DNA of 64,000 nucleotides from Methanobacteriota archaeon (GCA_023434825.1 JAEYSH010000038.1:7380-71379); one strand, 5' to 3'; positions 48,734 to 57,850 are shown, numbered from the stretch's first letter. Program-made: numbers and translations. The notes: generated from the letters alone by a model not told the origin.

Positions 48734-49405
48734 ATGGAAAAAAATAGAATTCAAAAAAGCCTCAATGAACTTGAAAATGAATTCAAGAATGGTAATATAT
48801 CAAAGAGCCAGTACGAATTCCAAAAGAGGCGTTTAATCGAAAAATTAGAAACTTTAGCAGTTGCTGAAAGAGTTATGAAACTTCAAGGTAAGAAAACAGA
48901 AGAAGCATCTACAACAACCAGCACTGATGATGATAATGATGAATTATTTAAAAAATATATTACATCTCCAGGATTAAAAGAAAAAAATATTAAAAGCGGT
49001 AAACGTTTTTCCTATAATACCGTGATTGCAAGCGCACTTTTAATTGCTGCCTTTGTAATTGGTATTGGATTTGGTATTTATTCTTTAAATATACCTGAAG
49101 AGGTATCAAGCGTTTCTTTGTATACAAACGACAGTGCATTTCCTCCTTTTGTATTGAATAACACTACAAATGCGACAAATGCAACTAACAGCACAAAATT
49201 ACTTAATGCTACTAAAAAGACCAATACAACAGTTAAACCTACACAAACAACTAAAACCCCCGATAGTACACCTCCAACAACAGATCCTACACCTCCAACA
49301 ACAGATAATAAAACCGGTGACAGAGCAGCAGGTGACCCCACCACTGAAAAATCAACAACACATAAAACATATAGACAAACAAGTTCAGATAACACATCGA
49401 ATTAG
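48734..49405 (+). CDS. Membrane-anchored protein with Thr/Pro-rich extracellular tail
   Basis: About 223 residues. Residues 1-60 form a helical, SHOCT-like segment (IQKSLNELENEFKNGNISKSQYEFQKRRL). A membrane segment sits near 98-120 (TVIASALLIAAFVIGIGFGI). The outer region is rich in Asn and Thr (NATNATNSTKLLNATKKTN) with many NxT/NxS sequons and a direct repeat TPPTTDPTPPTTD encoded by a 21-bp DNA repeat (49268-49306). ATG 48734 was preferred since GGGGATGAT lies 9-10 bases upstream; ATG 48719 is also possible. Function unknown. Confidence 0.7.
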   Translation: MEKNRIQKSLNELENEFKNGNISKSQYEFQKRRLIEKLETLAVAERVMKLQGKKTEEASTTTSTDDDNDELFKKYITSPGLKEKNIKSGKRFSYNTVIASALLIAAFVIGIGFGIYSLNIPEEVSSVSLYTNDSAFPPFVLNNTTNATNATNSTKLLNATKKTNTTVKPTQTTKTPDSTPPTTDPTPPTTDNKTGDRAAGDPTTEKSTTHKTYRQTSSDNTSN

Positions 49406-49590
49406 CGTGCTAAAAACATTTTAAAGCACCTAAAAATTTATTTTTTTTATAATACGCAATAATAACTTTTATATTTTAAAACTAATCATTTATTACCTTT
49501 ATCTTTGTTTTTTTCTCCTTCTTACAGTGATTTTTAAAATAGAAAATTATATAACCACTTCCTAGATGATAATAGATAGAGGTAAGTAAA

Positions 49591-50139
49591 TTGAAGAAAT
49601 ATCTATATATATTTATTCTTATATCTGCAGTTGTTCTGGCATCTGGATGTACTAATAGTCAAAATGAAACATCTGGAAGTAATGAAACCAAAGCAAAAGT
49701 ATACAGTGGAGATGAGGTAACATTCGAATATCCTGGAACTTGGGAAACTATATCCAGCCAATCCAGAGATAGTATAATTGCAGTTGGAGATCCAAATTCT
49801 GCTGATGGAAATGGCAATGTCCGCATAAATGTTTTAATTCAAAGGACCATAAAACCTCAGGCTACCGCACTTAAAGATTATTATAATGCTACATATGCTC
49901 AGTTTGCATCCCAAAATATTGGTTTTACACCAGTATCTGATGGTACTATTCTTGTAAATGGGCAAATGGCCTTCGAAAATATCTATAAAATTAATAATAA
50001 TGGTCAAAAAGAAGAGCGTGCAGTTTGGGTTCAAAAAGGTAACAAAATTTTCATCATACTTTGCAGTGCCCCCGTATCAGATTTCAATAACCAGCAAGCA
50101 AATTTCGATAAAATTATTAACAGTTTTAAAGCTCTCTAA
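49591..50139 (+). CDS. PsbP-like exported lipoprotein, paralogue 1
   Basis: 182 residues. The N-terminus is a signal peptide with a lipobox (YIFILISAVVLASGC). The remaining region starts SGDEVTFEYPGTWETI and ends FDKIINSFKAL, which resembles PsbP/Mog1-type domains found in archaeal surface proteins. It starts at TTG behind GATAGAGGTAAGTAAA. It is probably bound to the outer face of the membrane. Two paralogues follow. Confidence 0.8.
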   Translation: MKKYLYIFILISAVVLASGCTNSQNETSGSNETKAKVYSGDEVTFEYPGTWETISSQSRDSIIAVGDPNSADGNGNVRINVLIQRTIKPQATALKDYYNATYAQFASQNIGFTPVSDGTILVNGQMAFENIYKINNNGQKEERAVWVQKGNKIFIILCSAPVSDFNNQQANFDKIINSFKAL

Positions 50140-50251
50140 TTTTATTTTTTTAAACCTCCAAATTAAAGTTAAATTTTTATATTCTCCAGTCAAACAGATA
50201 ATTAATTTTAAATTATTTATAAACAAAATTTTATTATTTAATGGTGATATA

Positions 50252-50821
50252 TTGAAAAAATACATTTACCTCATATTAATCATTATTGCAGTGATTATTT
50301 CAGGTTTATATCTAATTAATAATGGAAATACGCCATACAATTTAACTTCAGGAAATAAAGAAATTAAAACATATTCTGCAAATGGCATTTCTTTTAATTA
50401 CACTGAAAACTGGGAAATAATTAATAAAACAGGTAAATATGTAATTGTAAGCCTTAATGATACTAAAGCTAATAAAACCAATAATAAGACAGACATTAAA
50501 CCCAATGCAGTGGTAGAAATATCTAAAAAAGCATCAGAAGGTATTCCTTTAGAAAAATTTTTTGATGAAGTAAAAGTAGGGGCTTCTGGAGTTCCAGGAT
50601 ATCGCCAATTGTCTGAAGGAAAAACAATAGTAGATAACAAAACTGCATATGAATTTACAGCAAGCGGCATGGATAATGGTATTGAGGAACAGTTTAGAAT
50701 AGTTTTATTTGAGAAGGGAGGGTTTATTTACATGATTGCGTGTGGAACACGCGAACCATTTTACCTTACAGATAAAAACAATGAATTTGATATTATAATT
50801 AATAGTTTCAAAGTTCAATGA
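50252..50821 (+). CDS. PsbP-like exported protein, paralogue 2
   Basis: 189 residues. The N-terminal helix YIYLILIIIAVIISGLYLI is a signal anchor without a lipobox Cys. ANGISFNYTENWEII and FDIIINSFKVQ align with the same places in paralogues 1 and 3. TTG 50252 follows ATGGTGATATA, so the start is well placed even though the frame stays open upstream to 49958. Like the other two it contains NxT sequons. Confidence 0.8.
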   Translation: MKKYIYLILIIIAVIISGLYLINNGNTPYNLTSGNKEIKTYSANGISFNYTENWEIINKTGKYVIVSLNDTKANKTNNKTDIKPNAVVEISKKASEGIPLEKFFDEVKVGASGVPGYRQLSEGKTIVDNKTAYEFTASGMDNGIEEQFRIVLFEKGGFIYMIACGTREPFYLTDKNNEFDIIINSFKVQ

Positions 50822-50917
50822 AGCTTTATATTCTTTATTTTAATTCATTCAAACAAAAAGAAAAATATATTAATCTGTTTCCTTTAAGATGATACATATA
50901 AACGGCGAGGTAATCAC

Positions 50918-51598
50918 TTGAGCGGTCCACTAAAAGATAACAAAAATCCTCTGAGAATTCCCACACAGAAAAGAAGCAAAAGTAGAAGAATTCCATTAGG
51001 CGGGAAATACCGGAAAGAAATGATTGCTGGGGCCATAGCTGTACTACTAGCACTTATTATTATAATTTTAACCAGCAGTGGAGGTACTGTTGCAAACAAT
51101 GATACTTCAGATGTAAATAATACTGCAAAAATACCCACAAAAATCTATTCTGCAAGTGGAATCTATCTGGAATATCCTGCATCATGGAACGTAACTACTG
51201 ATGAAGTGAACGGTAGTACGATGCAAATTGTTATTCAAGACCCTGCATCAGCAAGTGATCCTAATAGTACCCAATTAGCAGCTTTTACAATACTGAAAGT
51301 ACAAAAAGACCCATATCAAACATTAGAGCAACGAAAAGATAGTTTTATTCAGAGCTTAACCAGTTCAGGTGCAAATATAGCCCTTGCAAACTCAACAAAC
51401 ATAACTATTAATGGAATAAATGCTACAGATGCCATTTACACAGGTAATGGGCCAAAATACGAAAAAATCGAACTTAAAATGGTATACTTTGAGGAAAATA
51501 ATATATTTTACATAATGGCATTCCTTACTAAAGGAACAGATTTACAAAGTCAAAAGCAGTATTTTGATGTTATATTAAACAGTTTTAAAGTTCAGTAA
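50918..51598 (+). CDS. PsbP-like exported protein, paralogue 3
   Basis: 226 residues. A basic cytoplasmic N-terminus of about 35 residues (KNPLRIPTQKRSKSRRIPLG) precedes a membrane segment (MIAGAIAVLLALIIIILTS), then the PsbP-like domain with SASGIYLEYPASWNVT and FDVILNSFKVQ. TTG 50918 follows GAGGTAATCAC. The three genes show the same end motif (x-F-D-x-I-(I/L)-N-S-F-K) and are gene duplicates with different membrane anchors. Function unknown. Confidence 0.8.
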   Translation: MSGPLKDNKNPLRIPTQKRSKSRRIPLGGKYRKEMIAGAIAVLLALIIIILTSSGGTVANNDTSDVNNTAKIPTKIYSASGIYLEYPASWNVTTDEVNGSTMQIVIQDPASASDPNSTQLAAFTILKVQKDPYQTLEQRKDSFIQSLTSSGANIALANSTNITINGINATDAIYTGNGPKYEKIELKMVYFEENNIFYIMAFLTKGTDLQSQKQYFDVILNSFKVQ

Positions 51599-51978
51599 AT
51601 ATTCTTTTAAATTTAAATAATATATTACTCCGCGCATAAAATAAAAGAAAATACATTACAATTTATTTTAACATGATAGCATAATATATATTAATGAACA
51701 GAATATATATTTGTTATATTATATTTGAAAGACAGAATAAATACTAACAACGCTGCCTTGATCTGCTTTTTATTTTAGTTGCATCAGAGGATGTACAAAA
51801 TAGAAAAACAACTTTTTATCCAAGTTTATTACTGCTGCAAATATGGAATATTAAGAAAATAAATAGCAGTTTTTTTCAGGGTATGCTACCCATTGGAGGT
51901 AAATCTGTTTAATGGTGCAATTTCTAAATATAATTTTTAAAATTAAATTTTAATTTAAATAATAAGGAGGAATGAAGA
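51599..51978 (+). other. 380-base intergenic region with promoter and hairpins, possible small RNA
   Basis: No convincing gene is seen. Very AT-rich TATA-like tracts occupy 51680-51745. ACTGCT (51831-51836) pairs with AGCAGT (51865-51870), which is immediately followed by seven T, looking like an intrinsic terminator of a transcript started near 51750. A second small hairpin GGGTA-tgc-TACCC (51879-51891) lies just after. A 23-codon frame at 51791 lacks a good ribosome binding site. The KH-protein gene begins after AAGGAGGAATGAAGA. Confidence 0.35.
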
Positions 51979-52476
51979 ATGGTATTGCCAGTATGCGATG
52001 TCTGTTTAAAAAGTGGAATGTTATGTCAGGGGTGTGAAAATAAATTAAAGAGCGGTGAAATCACCCAGCTTGACTTAGACATTGCAAAATTACTTTTCAA
52101 ACTTGGCGACGGTAAAATTGGATTTAAAAAGACAATAGAAATAGGGGACGTCGTTATAATAGTAACAGAAAAAGACCAAGTTGGAAAGATAATCGGGAAA
52201 AGTGGAAAAATAGTAAGAGCAATATCAAAAAAGATCCATAAGAAAGTAAGAGTTATAGGAGAAGGTTCTGATTTTAAAGAGATAGCAAGGGATCTTGTAG
52301 CTCCTGCAAGGATTTCCGGAATTAATATAGTCTATGGAATGGACGATGAAGAGAAGTTTAAAATTAGAGTAATGAAAGAAGACTCAAGAAGACTTCCGGC
52401 TAGATTAGATGTTTTAAACAACATCATGAATCAATTAACTGATGAAAAAACAATTATAGTTATTGACGATCTCTAA
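51979..52476 (+). CDS. NusA-like KH-domain protein
   Basis: 165 residues. The N-terminal 30 residues contain CDVCLKSGMLCQGC, a possible zinc site. A KH motif, VGKIIGKSGKIVRAISKK with the GKSG loop (about residues 68-80), and a second KH-like half (ARLDVLNNIMNQLT region) follow. This is the archaeal NusA-like transcription/RNA-binding family, present next to transcription genes in many archaea. AAGGAGGAATGAAGA precedes the ATG. It is followed closely by coaBC. Confidence 0.85.
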   Translation: MVLPVCDVCLKSGMLCQGCENKLKSGEITQLDLDIAKLLFKLGDGKIGFKKTIEIGDVVIIVTEKDQVGKIIGKSGKIVRAISKKIHKKVRVIGEGSDFKEIARDLVAPARISGINIVYGMDDEEKFKIRVMKEDSRRLPARLDVLNNIMNQLTDEKTIIVIDDL

Positions 52477-52496
52477 AATCTATTTTGAGGGACAAA

Positions 52497-53645
52497 ATGG
52501 AAATTGTGCTTTGTGTTACAGGGAGTATTGCTGCAACAGAAACTATTAAACTTGCAAGAGAGTTTAGAAGGCAAGGATTTGACGTTAAATGCTTCATGAG
52601 TGATGGGGCATGCGATATAATCCATCCTTACACCATGGAGTTTGCAACAGGGCAGGAAATAGTTACAAAAATTACAGGTGAAATTGAGCATGTAAAATAC
52701 TCAACTTCTGACCTTATTGTTGTTGCACCAGCAACTGCAAATGTTATAAGTAAATTTGCCTACAAAATTGCAGATAACCCAATTAACACCCTTTTAATTA
52801 CAGCTTTTGGTTATAAAACACCCATTTTAATGGTTCCATCCATGCACAATTCCATGTATAAAGCTGTTAAGGGAAATATTGAAACTCTTAAAGAAGAAGA
52901 TATTACTTTTATTAAGCCTAAAATTGAAGAAAAAAAGGCTAAATTCCCTGATGTCCAGGATATTGTTCTTCACGCCCTGCGTGAATTAGGCAATAAAGAT
53001 TTAGAGGGCAAAAAAGTTCTTGTTAGTGCCGGAGCGACATATGAAAAGATTGATGAAGTTAGAGGCATAACAAACAGAAGCTCCGGTAAAATGGGAGTTG
53101 AAATTGCAAAAGAAGCTTTTATTAGAGGTGCAGATGTCACTTTAATTAAAGGCAAAATGACTGCTGATATTCCTAATGTTTTTAATATAATTGAAGTTGA
53201 ATCTGTTGAAGATATGCGTAATGCTGTACTTGAACAGGCTAAAACTCATGATATTTTCATTTCAGCCGCTGCTGTTTCTGATTTTATTCCAAAAATAGAA
53301 AATGAAGCAAATAAAATTTCTTCAAGTGAAGATATTACTTTAAAACTTGAAAGAGCACCCAAAATTATTGGTGAAGTAAAAGGAATAAATGAAAATATCT
53401 TTTTAGTTGGTTTTAAAGCAGAATATGGTATTTCAAGAGATGAATTAATTAAATCTGCAAATGAAAGGATTGAAGAACATAATCTGGACCTTATGGTTGC
53501 AAATGATGTTGCAGTTGAAGGTGCTGGTTTTGGTGCAGATAAAAATCAGGTTATTTTAATTGATGATGAGATTATTGATGTTCCTTTAGCTTCTAAAAAA
53601 GAAGTTGCAGTTAAAATTATTAATAGGATTATTGAAAGAACATAA
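52497..53645 (+). CDS. coaBC: Bifunctional phosphopantothenoylcysteine decarboxylase/phosphopantothenate-cysteine ligase
   Basis: 382 residues. The first half is CoaC (VLCVTGSIAATETIKLAREF, VAPATANVISKFAYKIADNP and a PSMHNSMY substrate loop), the second is CoaB (VSAGATYEKIDEVRGITNRS and SSGKMGVEIAKEAF). It performs two steps of CoA synthesis from phosphopantothenate. ATG 52497 follows TTGAGGGACAAA; the upstream TTG at 52485 would include the ribosome binding site. It is probably co-transcribed with the KH-protein gene. Confidence 0.96.
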   Translation: MEIVLCVTGSIAATETIKLAREFRRQGFDVKCFMSDGACDIIHPYTMEFATGQEIVTKITGEIEHVKYSTSDLIVVAPATANVISKFAYKIADNPINTLLITAFGYKTPILMVPSMHNSMYKAVKGNIETLKEEDITFIKPKIEEKKAKFPDVQDIVLHALRELGNKDLEGKKVLVSAGATYEKIDEVRGITNRSSGKMGVEIAKEAFIRGADVTLIKGKMTADIPNVFNIIEVESVEDMRNAVLEQAKTHDIFISAAAVSDFIPKIENEANKISSSEDITLKLERAPKIIGEVKGINENIFLVGFKAEYGISRDELIKSANERIEEHNLDLMVANDVAVEGAGFGADKNQVILIDDEIIDVPLASKKEVAVKIINRIIERT

Positions 53646-53659
53646 AATTATTTTTATTT

Positions 53660-53800
53660 TTAATTATTTTCTTCTTCATCTTCTTCAATAACCAATCCAC
53701 GATATCCACAGTCGAAACATTCCCATATCGGCCCCATCTGTGGAATAACCCATTTTATATTAGTAGAACCGCAGTTTGGGCATTTTTTAATCGAAACCAT
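53660..53800 (-). CDS. Small zinc-ribbon protein, 46 aa
   Basis: Product MVSIKKCPNCGSTNIKWVIP then ECFDCGYRG and an acidic tail EEDEEENN. CPNC and CFDC form a zinc ribbon. ATG 53800 follows AGGAAGATTAAT; it lies within the downstream end of the fibrillarin unit, whose stop is 10 bases upstream. It is likely the last gene of the nop5-flpA operon and may be a small nucleic-acid binding protein. Confidence 0.7.
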   Translation of the reverse strand: MVSIKKCPNCGSTNIKWVIPQMGPIWECFDCGYRGLVIEEDEEENN

Positions 53801-53810
53801 ATTAATCTTC

Positions 53811-54476
53811 CTAAAAACTGAATTCACAAATAAAAGCCATATGATCTTTCTCATAAGGCTCTAATTTAATTTTCTCAAGAACCCTAAACCCACTTGTTTT
53901 CAATTTTGACTCTTCTTCTTTAAATACGCTTTTTGGAGCTTTTGTAACATCAATACTCCTCGCTTTTATCATTAAAATTCCAATTCCGTCTTCTTTACAA
54001 TATAAACGCATATTATCCATGAAAAGCTCTGATTGATTAGGCTGTGCCACATCAGAATAAACAATATCCACTTTTTGAACCATATTCATGTAATTTTTTG
54101 ATTTTGTGGCATCATCGAGAACTGGAATCATATTTTCTCGATCATTGCAAACATCCATAAGATTTCTCATCATTCTCGGCGAAAACTCAACACAGTAAAC
54201 CAGGCCATATTTACAAATATCTGAAACATGAGAAGGAGTGGTACCTGCTGAAGCACCTAAATATAACACTTTTGAATCTTCTTCAAATGGATAGTTTTTT
54301 AATCCATTTAATATAGCCGCTGAAAGCTTTGAGCGCCTTGGATCCCAGATTCTGTATTCTTTATCTTTAAATTCAACCAATCTTTCATCATAAACCTTTT
54401 TTCCGGGATTTAAATTTTCTGTGGCAACATGATTATCTATTTCATAAACGCCAGTGAATTTTTGAGTAATTTCCAT
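53811..54476 (-). CDS. flpA: Fibrillarin-like rRNA/tRNA 2'-O-methyltransferase
   Basis: About 221 residues. The SAM-binding core is VLYLGASAGTTPSHVSDI, with VYCVEFSPRMMRNLM, and VDIVYSDVAQPNQSELF completes the fibrillarin signature. It methylates ribose 2'-OH at sites chosen by C/D-box guide RNAs together with Nop5 and L7Ae. ATG 54476 with TTGGAGAAAATAAAG in front is preferred to the TTG at 54491. The next upstream gene is a small membrane protein and then nop5. Confidence 0.95.
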   Translation of the reverse strand: MEITQKFTGVYEIDNHVATENLNPGKKVYDERLVEFKDKEYRIWDPRRSKLSAAILNGLKNYPFEEDSKVLYLGASAGTTPSHVSDICKYGLVYCVEFSPRMMRNLMDVCNDRENMIPVLDDATKSKNYMNMVQKVDIVYSDVAQPNQSELFMDNMRLYCKEDGIGILMIKARSIDVTKAPKSVFKEEESKLKTSGFRVLEKIKLEPYEKDHMAFICEFSF

Positions 54477-54508
54477 CTTTATTTTCTCCAAATATCAAAT
54501 TAAAACTT

Positions 54509-54853
54509 TTATTTTTTGTCTTTATCTTCTGTTATTATGCAACTATCTTCTAAACTCTGCATAGATTCCAGAATTTCTTCTCTTATCTTATGGACTTTTT
54601 CTATAGAATCCAGAAGCTCTAATCTTGTTACTTGAACTGAACCCCTTATATCTTCCGCTTCTTTAGTCATGCCATTTAAAAGAGTTTCAGTTTTTTCATT
54701 TTGTAAATTCATCATACCTTGAATATGTGCGAAATTATTTTTAAGACGTTCCTCAGTTCTTTTAGAAAATCTAATGGCATATACTGCCAGGATTGCAGAT
54801 ATTAAACTTGAAACAAACGAAAGAACATATAAAGGCACTAAATAATCAACCAT
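54509..54853 (-). CDS. Membrane/coiled-coil protein between nop5 and flpA
   Basis: 114 residues with one N-terminal membrane segment (LVPLYVLSFVSSLISAILAVY, about 4-24) followed by a basic residue cluster (RFSKRTEERLKNN) and a long helical, coiled-coil region (about 40-100) with heptad-like leucines and Glu/Lys. AAGGGGATTTTA precedes the ATG. It lies between two C/D-box RNP genes with short gaps (11 and 32 bases) and is therefore co-transcribed, but it has no known RNP role. Confidence 0.72.
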   Translation of the reverse strand: MVDYLVPLYVLSFVSSLISAILAVYAIRFSKRTEERLKNNFAHIQGMMNLQNEKTETLLNGMTKEAEDIRGSVQVTRLELLDSIEKVHKIREEILESMQSLEDSCIITEDKDKK

Positions 54854-54864
54854 TAAAATCCCCT

Positions 54865-56094
54865 TTAGTAATAATCTTTAACTTTTTTTCGATATTTATC
54901 CTTCTTTTTCTTCTTTTTCTTCCCTTTACCTTCCTTATCCTCTTTTTTAGATTTATTTGACCGTGGAGGGAATGGATGAGCTTTTTTAATTTCTTCAATT
55001 CTCTCTCCAAGTGCTATTTTTATATTTGGATCGAATTCGCCAGAATAAACATCTTTACGTACTGCAAGTGTAATTTTTGCAGCTAATGCCCTTGCAAATT
55101 TTCCTTTAAGCCACCATCTGGCACTTCTAATTTCTGGATACTGGTAAATAAGTCCATGTTTTGGCGGCCTTTCTCCAGTCTTTAAATGTCTAAAAAGAGC
55201 CTTTTCAGCACCGATAATTTGAATTGTACTTGATGAAAGTAATGCAAGTCTTTCAATACTGCCAATATGCGCTATGAGCTTTGCGCCAAGTGAAGCACCA
55301 ACAAGGTCACTTAAATTAGGTGCAATTTCGCTCATTTTCTCTTCTACATATTCATTTAGAGATTTTTTTGTGTTTTGGAGAGTTTTTAATGAACTGGCGA
55401 ATTCCTGAACTATTTCAAGATCTCTTCCCTCAATTTCAGCCCCAGTACTTTGATCCTTAATTCCAAGTTCTTTTAAATCTTCATTTTGACTTATAGCTGA
55501 ACTATCCCCATATTCAGCAATTAAGCTTACATATTTTTCATTATTCCTGATTTTATCAAGTTCTGGATAATGAATTGCGTACCATTCCCTTAACCTTTCA
55601 ATCAGTTTACCGATAGATTCATCAATTTCATCAATTGAATTTATAGCCTGGATTAAGTACATATCACGAGCTTTAGAAGCTTCTTTAATTTTATAATTAG
55701 TAAGATCAAATGATACATTACGCAATTGATTATTAAATTCATCCGGAGATTCAATAAAACCAGTTTGTTTTAATATAACGGCCATATTTGACCTTAAATA
55801 ATCTCCAGCAGCGCTTGGATTTTCAAATTTAAATTTGGAAGCTCCTTTTAAGCTTTTATATTTTGAAACACTGACATTTGTTTCTATTATAATCGAATTA
55901 CATCTTTTAATATTCCTTCTAAGCAGAATTTCTTCTTCTGAAGCTAAATTTCCATTACTAGCTTCAATTAGTGCCTCTGTAATTTTTTCTCTTGGGAAAA
56001 GTTCATAATCAATGAGATTAAAATTTTCATCTAATAAAACAAAACCTGCAAAACAACCTGTAAGATAACATTTCATAAAATTGATCTGTTTCAT
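54865..56094 (-). CDS. nop5: Nop5 (Nop56/58-like) C/D-box RNP core protein
   Basis: 409 residues. The C-terminal Nop domain is clear: GASLGAKLIAHIGSIERLAL, STIQIIGAEKALFRHLKTG, and PPKHGLIYQYPEIRSARWWL with ARALAAKITLAVRKDVYSGEFD. The middle (about 150-270) is the coiled coil, and the end is a Lys-rich tail (KKEDKEGKGKKKKKK). It forms the scaffold joining fibrillarin to the guide RNA. The start may be Met1 (56094) or Met7 (56076); neither has a strong ribosome binding site. Only 32 bases separate it from the divergent pyrD gene, which leaves little room for two promoters. Confidence 0.95.
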   Translation of the reverse strand: MKQINFMKCYLTGCFAGFVLLDENFNLIDYELFPREKITEALIEASNGNLASEEEILLRRNIKRCNSIIIETNVSVSKYKSLKGASKFKFENPSAAGDYLRSNMAVILKQTGFIESPDEFNNQLRNVSFDLTNYKIKEASKARDMYLIQAINSIDEIDESIGKLIERLREWYAIHYPELDKIRNNEKYVSLIAEYGDSSAISQNEDLKELGIKDQSTGAEIEGRDLEIVQEFASSLKTLQNTKKSLNEYVEEKMSEIAPNLSDLVGASLGAKLIAHIGSIERLALLSSSTIQIIGAEKALFRHLKTGERPPKHGLIYQYPEIRSARWWLKGKFARALAAKITLAVRKDVYSGEFDPNIKIALGERIEEIKKAHPFPPRSNKSKKEDKEGKGKKKKKKKDKYRKKVKDYY

Positions 56095-56126
56095 ATAGTT
56101 TTAAAGTTTTTTTATGGTGGAGCATT

Positions 56127-57029
56127 ATGTTAGAAGTTGAATTATGTAACGTTAAATTAAAAAATCCAACCATGTTGGCAGCCGGGATTATGGGAAGTAC
56201 TGCCGCTTCAATGAACTGGGTTTCAAGAAACGGTGCTGGAGCAGTTGTAACCAAATCATTTGGTCTAGAGCCTAATAAAGGATATGTAAACCCCACTACT
56301 GTTGAAGTAACTGGAGGAGTTATAAATGCTATCGGCCTTTCTAATCCTGGCGTAGATAATTTCATTGGCGAATTAGAAAAAATTGAAAAGCAAACTCCAA
56401 CTATTGCTTCCATATACGGAGCTTCAGGAGAGGATTTTGCCCAGATTGCTGCTAAAATTGAAAATTATGCTGATATGATTGAATTAAATGTTTCATGTCC
56501 CCATGCTCAGAAAGGATGTGGTGCTTCAATTGGAGAAGATCCAATTTTAACTGATGAAATTGTTAAAGCAGTAAAAAATGCAGTTAAGATTCCAGTTATT
56601 GTTAAATTAACACCTAATGTAACTGATATTGTTGAAATTGCGCTTAGTGCTGAAAAAGCAGGTGCTGATGGATTAACACTTATAAATTCATTGGGCCCCG
56701 GACTTAAAATAGATATAGAAATTGCTAATCCAATTTTATCCAATAAGTTTGGAGGAATGTCTGGTCCGGCAATTAAACCTATTGCACTTAGATGTGTTTA
56801 TGATGTATATGATTCAGTTAAAATTCCAATAATTGGTGTGGGTGGTATCTCAGATTACAGGGATGCTATAGAATTTTTATTTGCCGGAGCTAAGTGTGTG
56901 CAAATAGGTACCGCAATTATGTATAATGGGCCTTCAATCTTTAAGGAAATTAATCTGGGAATACAAAAATTTATGATAGAAAAAAATTACAAATCCATAG
57001 ATGAAATGGTAGGACTTGCTCATAAATAA
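56127..57029 (+). CDS. pyrD: Dihydroorotate dehydrogenase B, catalytic subunit
   Basis: 300 residues. GVINAIGLSNPGVDNF, MIELNVSCPHAQ with the catalytic Cys region, VIVKLTPNVTDI and IPIIGVGGISDYRDAIEFLF are class 1B motifs. It works with PyrK to oxidise dihydroorotate using NAD+ or a related acceptor in pyrimidine synthesis, bound to FMN. GGTGGAGCATT precedes the ATG. The pyrK gene begins 15 bases downstream. Confidence 0.95.
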   Translation: MLEVELCNVKLKNPTMLAAGIMGSTAASMNWVSRNGAGAVVTKSFGLEPNKGYVNPTTVEVTGGVINAIGLSNPGVDNFIGELEKIEKQTPTIASIYGASGEDFAQIAAKIENYADMIELNVSCPHAQKGCGASIGEDPILTDEIVKAVKNAVKIPVIVKLTPNVTDIVEIALSAEKAGADGLTLINSLGPGLKIDIEIANPILSNKFGGMSGPAIKPIALRCVYDVYDSVKIPIIGVGGISDYRDAIEFLFAGAKCVQIGTAIMYNGPSIFKEINLGIQKFMIEKNYKSIDEMVGLAHK

Positions 57030-57043
57030 ATCAGGCTGATAAA

Positions 57044-57838
57044 ATGCACGTTCCAAAAGTTATTGAAATAAAAAGAGTAATTGTAGAAACTGAAACTATA
57101 AAGACATTTATTTTTGATTTTAATGCATTAAATGTCAAACCTGGTCAGTTCATGATGGTATGGAACTTCAAAGACGAAAAACCAATGTCCATATCTCATA
57201 TTGACCCTATAAAAAATGAAATAGGAATAACCATCAGAAATGTCGGCCCATTTACTGAAGCCGTTCATTCACTTCAAGCAGGTGATAAACTGGGTTTAAG
57301 GGGACCCTACGGGCGTGGTTTTGAAATAGTAGGTTCAAAAATACTTGCAGTTGGAGGCGGAGTTGGAATGGCGCCAATTTCAGCCTTTGTACATGAAGCA
57401 AGGAGAATGGGAATAGAGGTAGATGTTATAAGTGCTGCAGTTACAAAAGATGAACTTTTATTTACAAAGCAGCTTGAAGATGCAGATGTTCAATCTTATC
57501 CCTGCACAGATGACGGTTCTTATGGTTTTTGCGGTTTTCCTACAGAATTAATGGAAAATATAATTGAAAATGAAGATTACGACATGGTTGTAACCTGCGG
57601 GCCAGAAATAATGATGAAAGGAATATTTGACATTGTAGACAAATTAAAAATTCCAGCTCAATTTTCACTGGAACGCTACATGAAATGCAGTTTGGGAATT
57701 TGCGGTCAATGTTGTGTTGATGATACCGGATGGCGTATCTGTGTCGAAGGACCGGTATTCTGGACTGACGAAGTACGTTTAATTACAGAATTTGGTAAAT
57801 TTAAAAGAGATGCATCTGGAATAAAACATAAAATTTAA
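57044..57838 (+). CDS. pyrK: Dihydroorotate dehydrogenase electron-transfer subunit
   Basis: 264 residues. The FAD/NAD(P) reductase module shows LRGPYGRGFEIVGSKILAVG and GVGMAPISAFVHEARRMG, and the end carries a [2Fe-2S] site, CSLGICGQCCVDDTGWRIC. It transfers electrons from PyrD to NAD+. CAGGCTGATAAA precedes the ATG. The gene is convergent with the STAS fusion gene, 13 bases away. Confidence 0.95.
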   Translation: MHVPKVIEIKRVIVETETIKTFIFDFNALNVKPGQFMMVWNFKDEKPMSISHIDPIKNEIGITIRNVGPFTEAVHSLQAGDKLGLRGPYGRGFEIVGSKILAVGGGVGMAPISAFVHEARRMGIEVDVISAAVTKDELLFTKQLEDADVQSYPCTDDGSYGFCGFPTELMENIIENEDYDMVVTCGPEIMMKGIFDIVDKLKIPAQFSLERYMKCSLGICGQCCVDDTGWRICVEGPVFWTDEVRLITEFGKFKRDASGIKHKI

Positions 57839-57850
57839 TTTTATTCATTT

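Noticed and set aside
49958..50251. Upstream extension of PsbP-like paralogue 2
   Set aside because: It overlaps the end of paralogue 1 and an intergenic region; TTG 50252 has GGTGAT and begins a normal signal anchor.
51791..51862. 23-codon frame in the gap before the NusA-like gene
   Set aside because: GAGG is directly adjacent to the ATG, too close to serve, and the peptide has no recognisable character.
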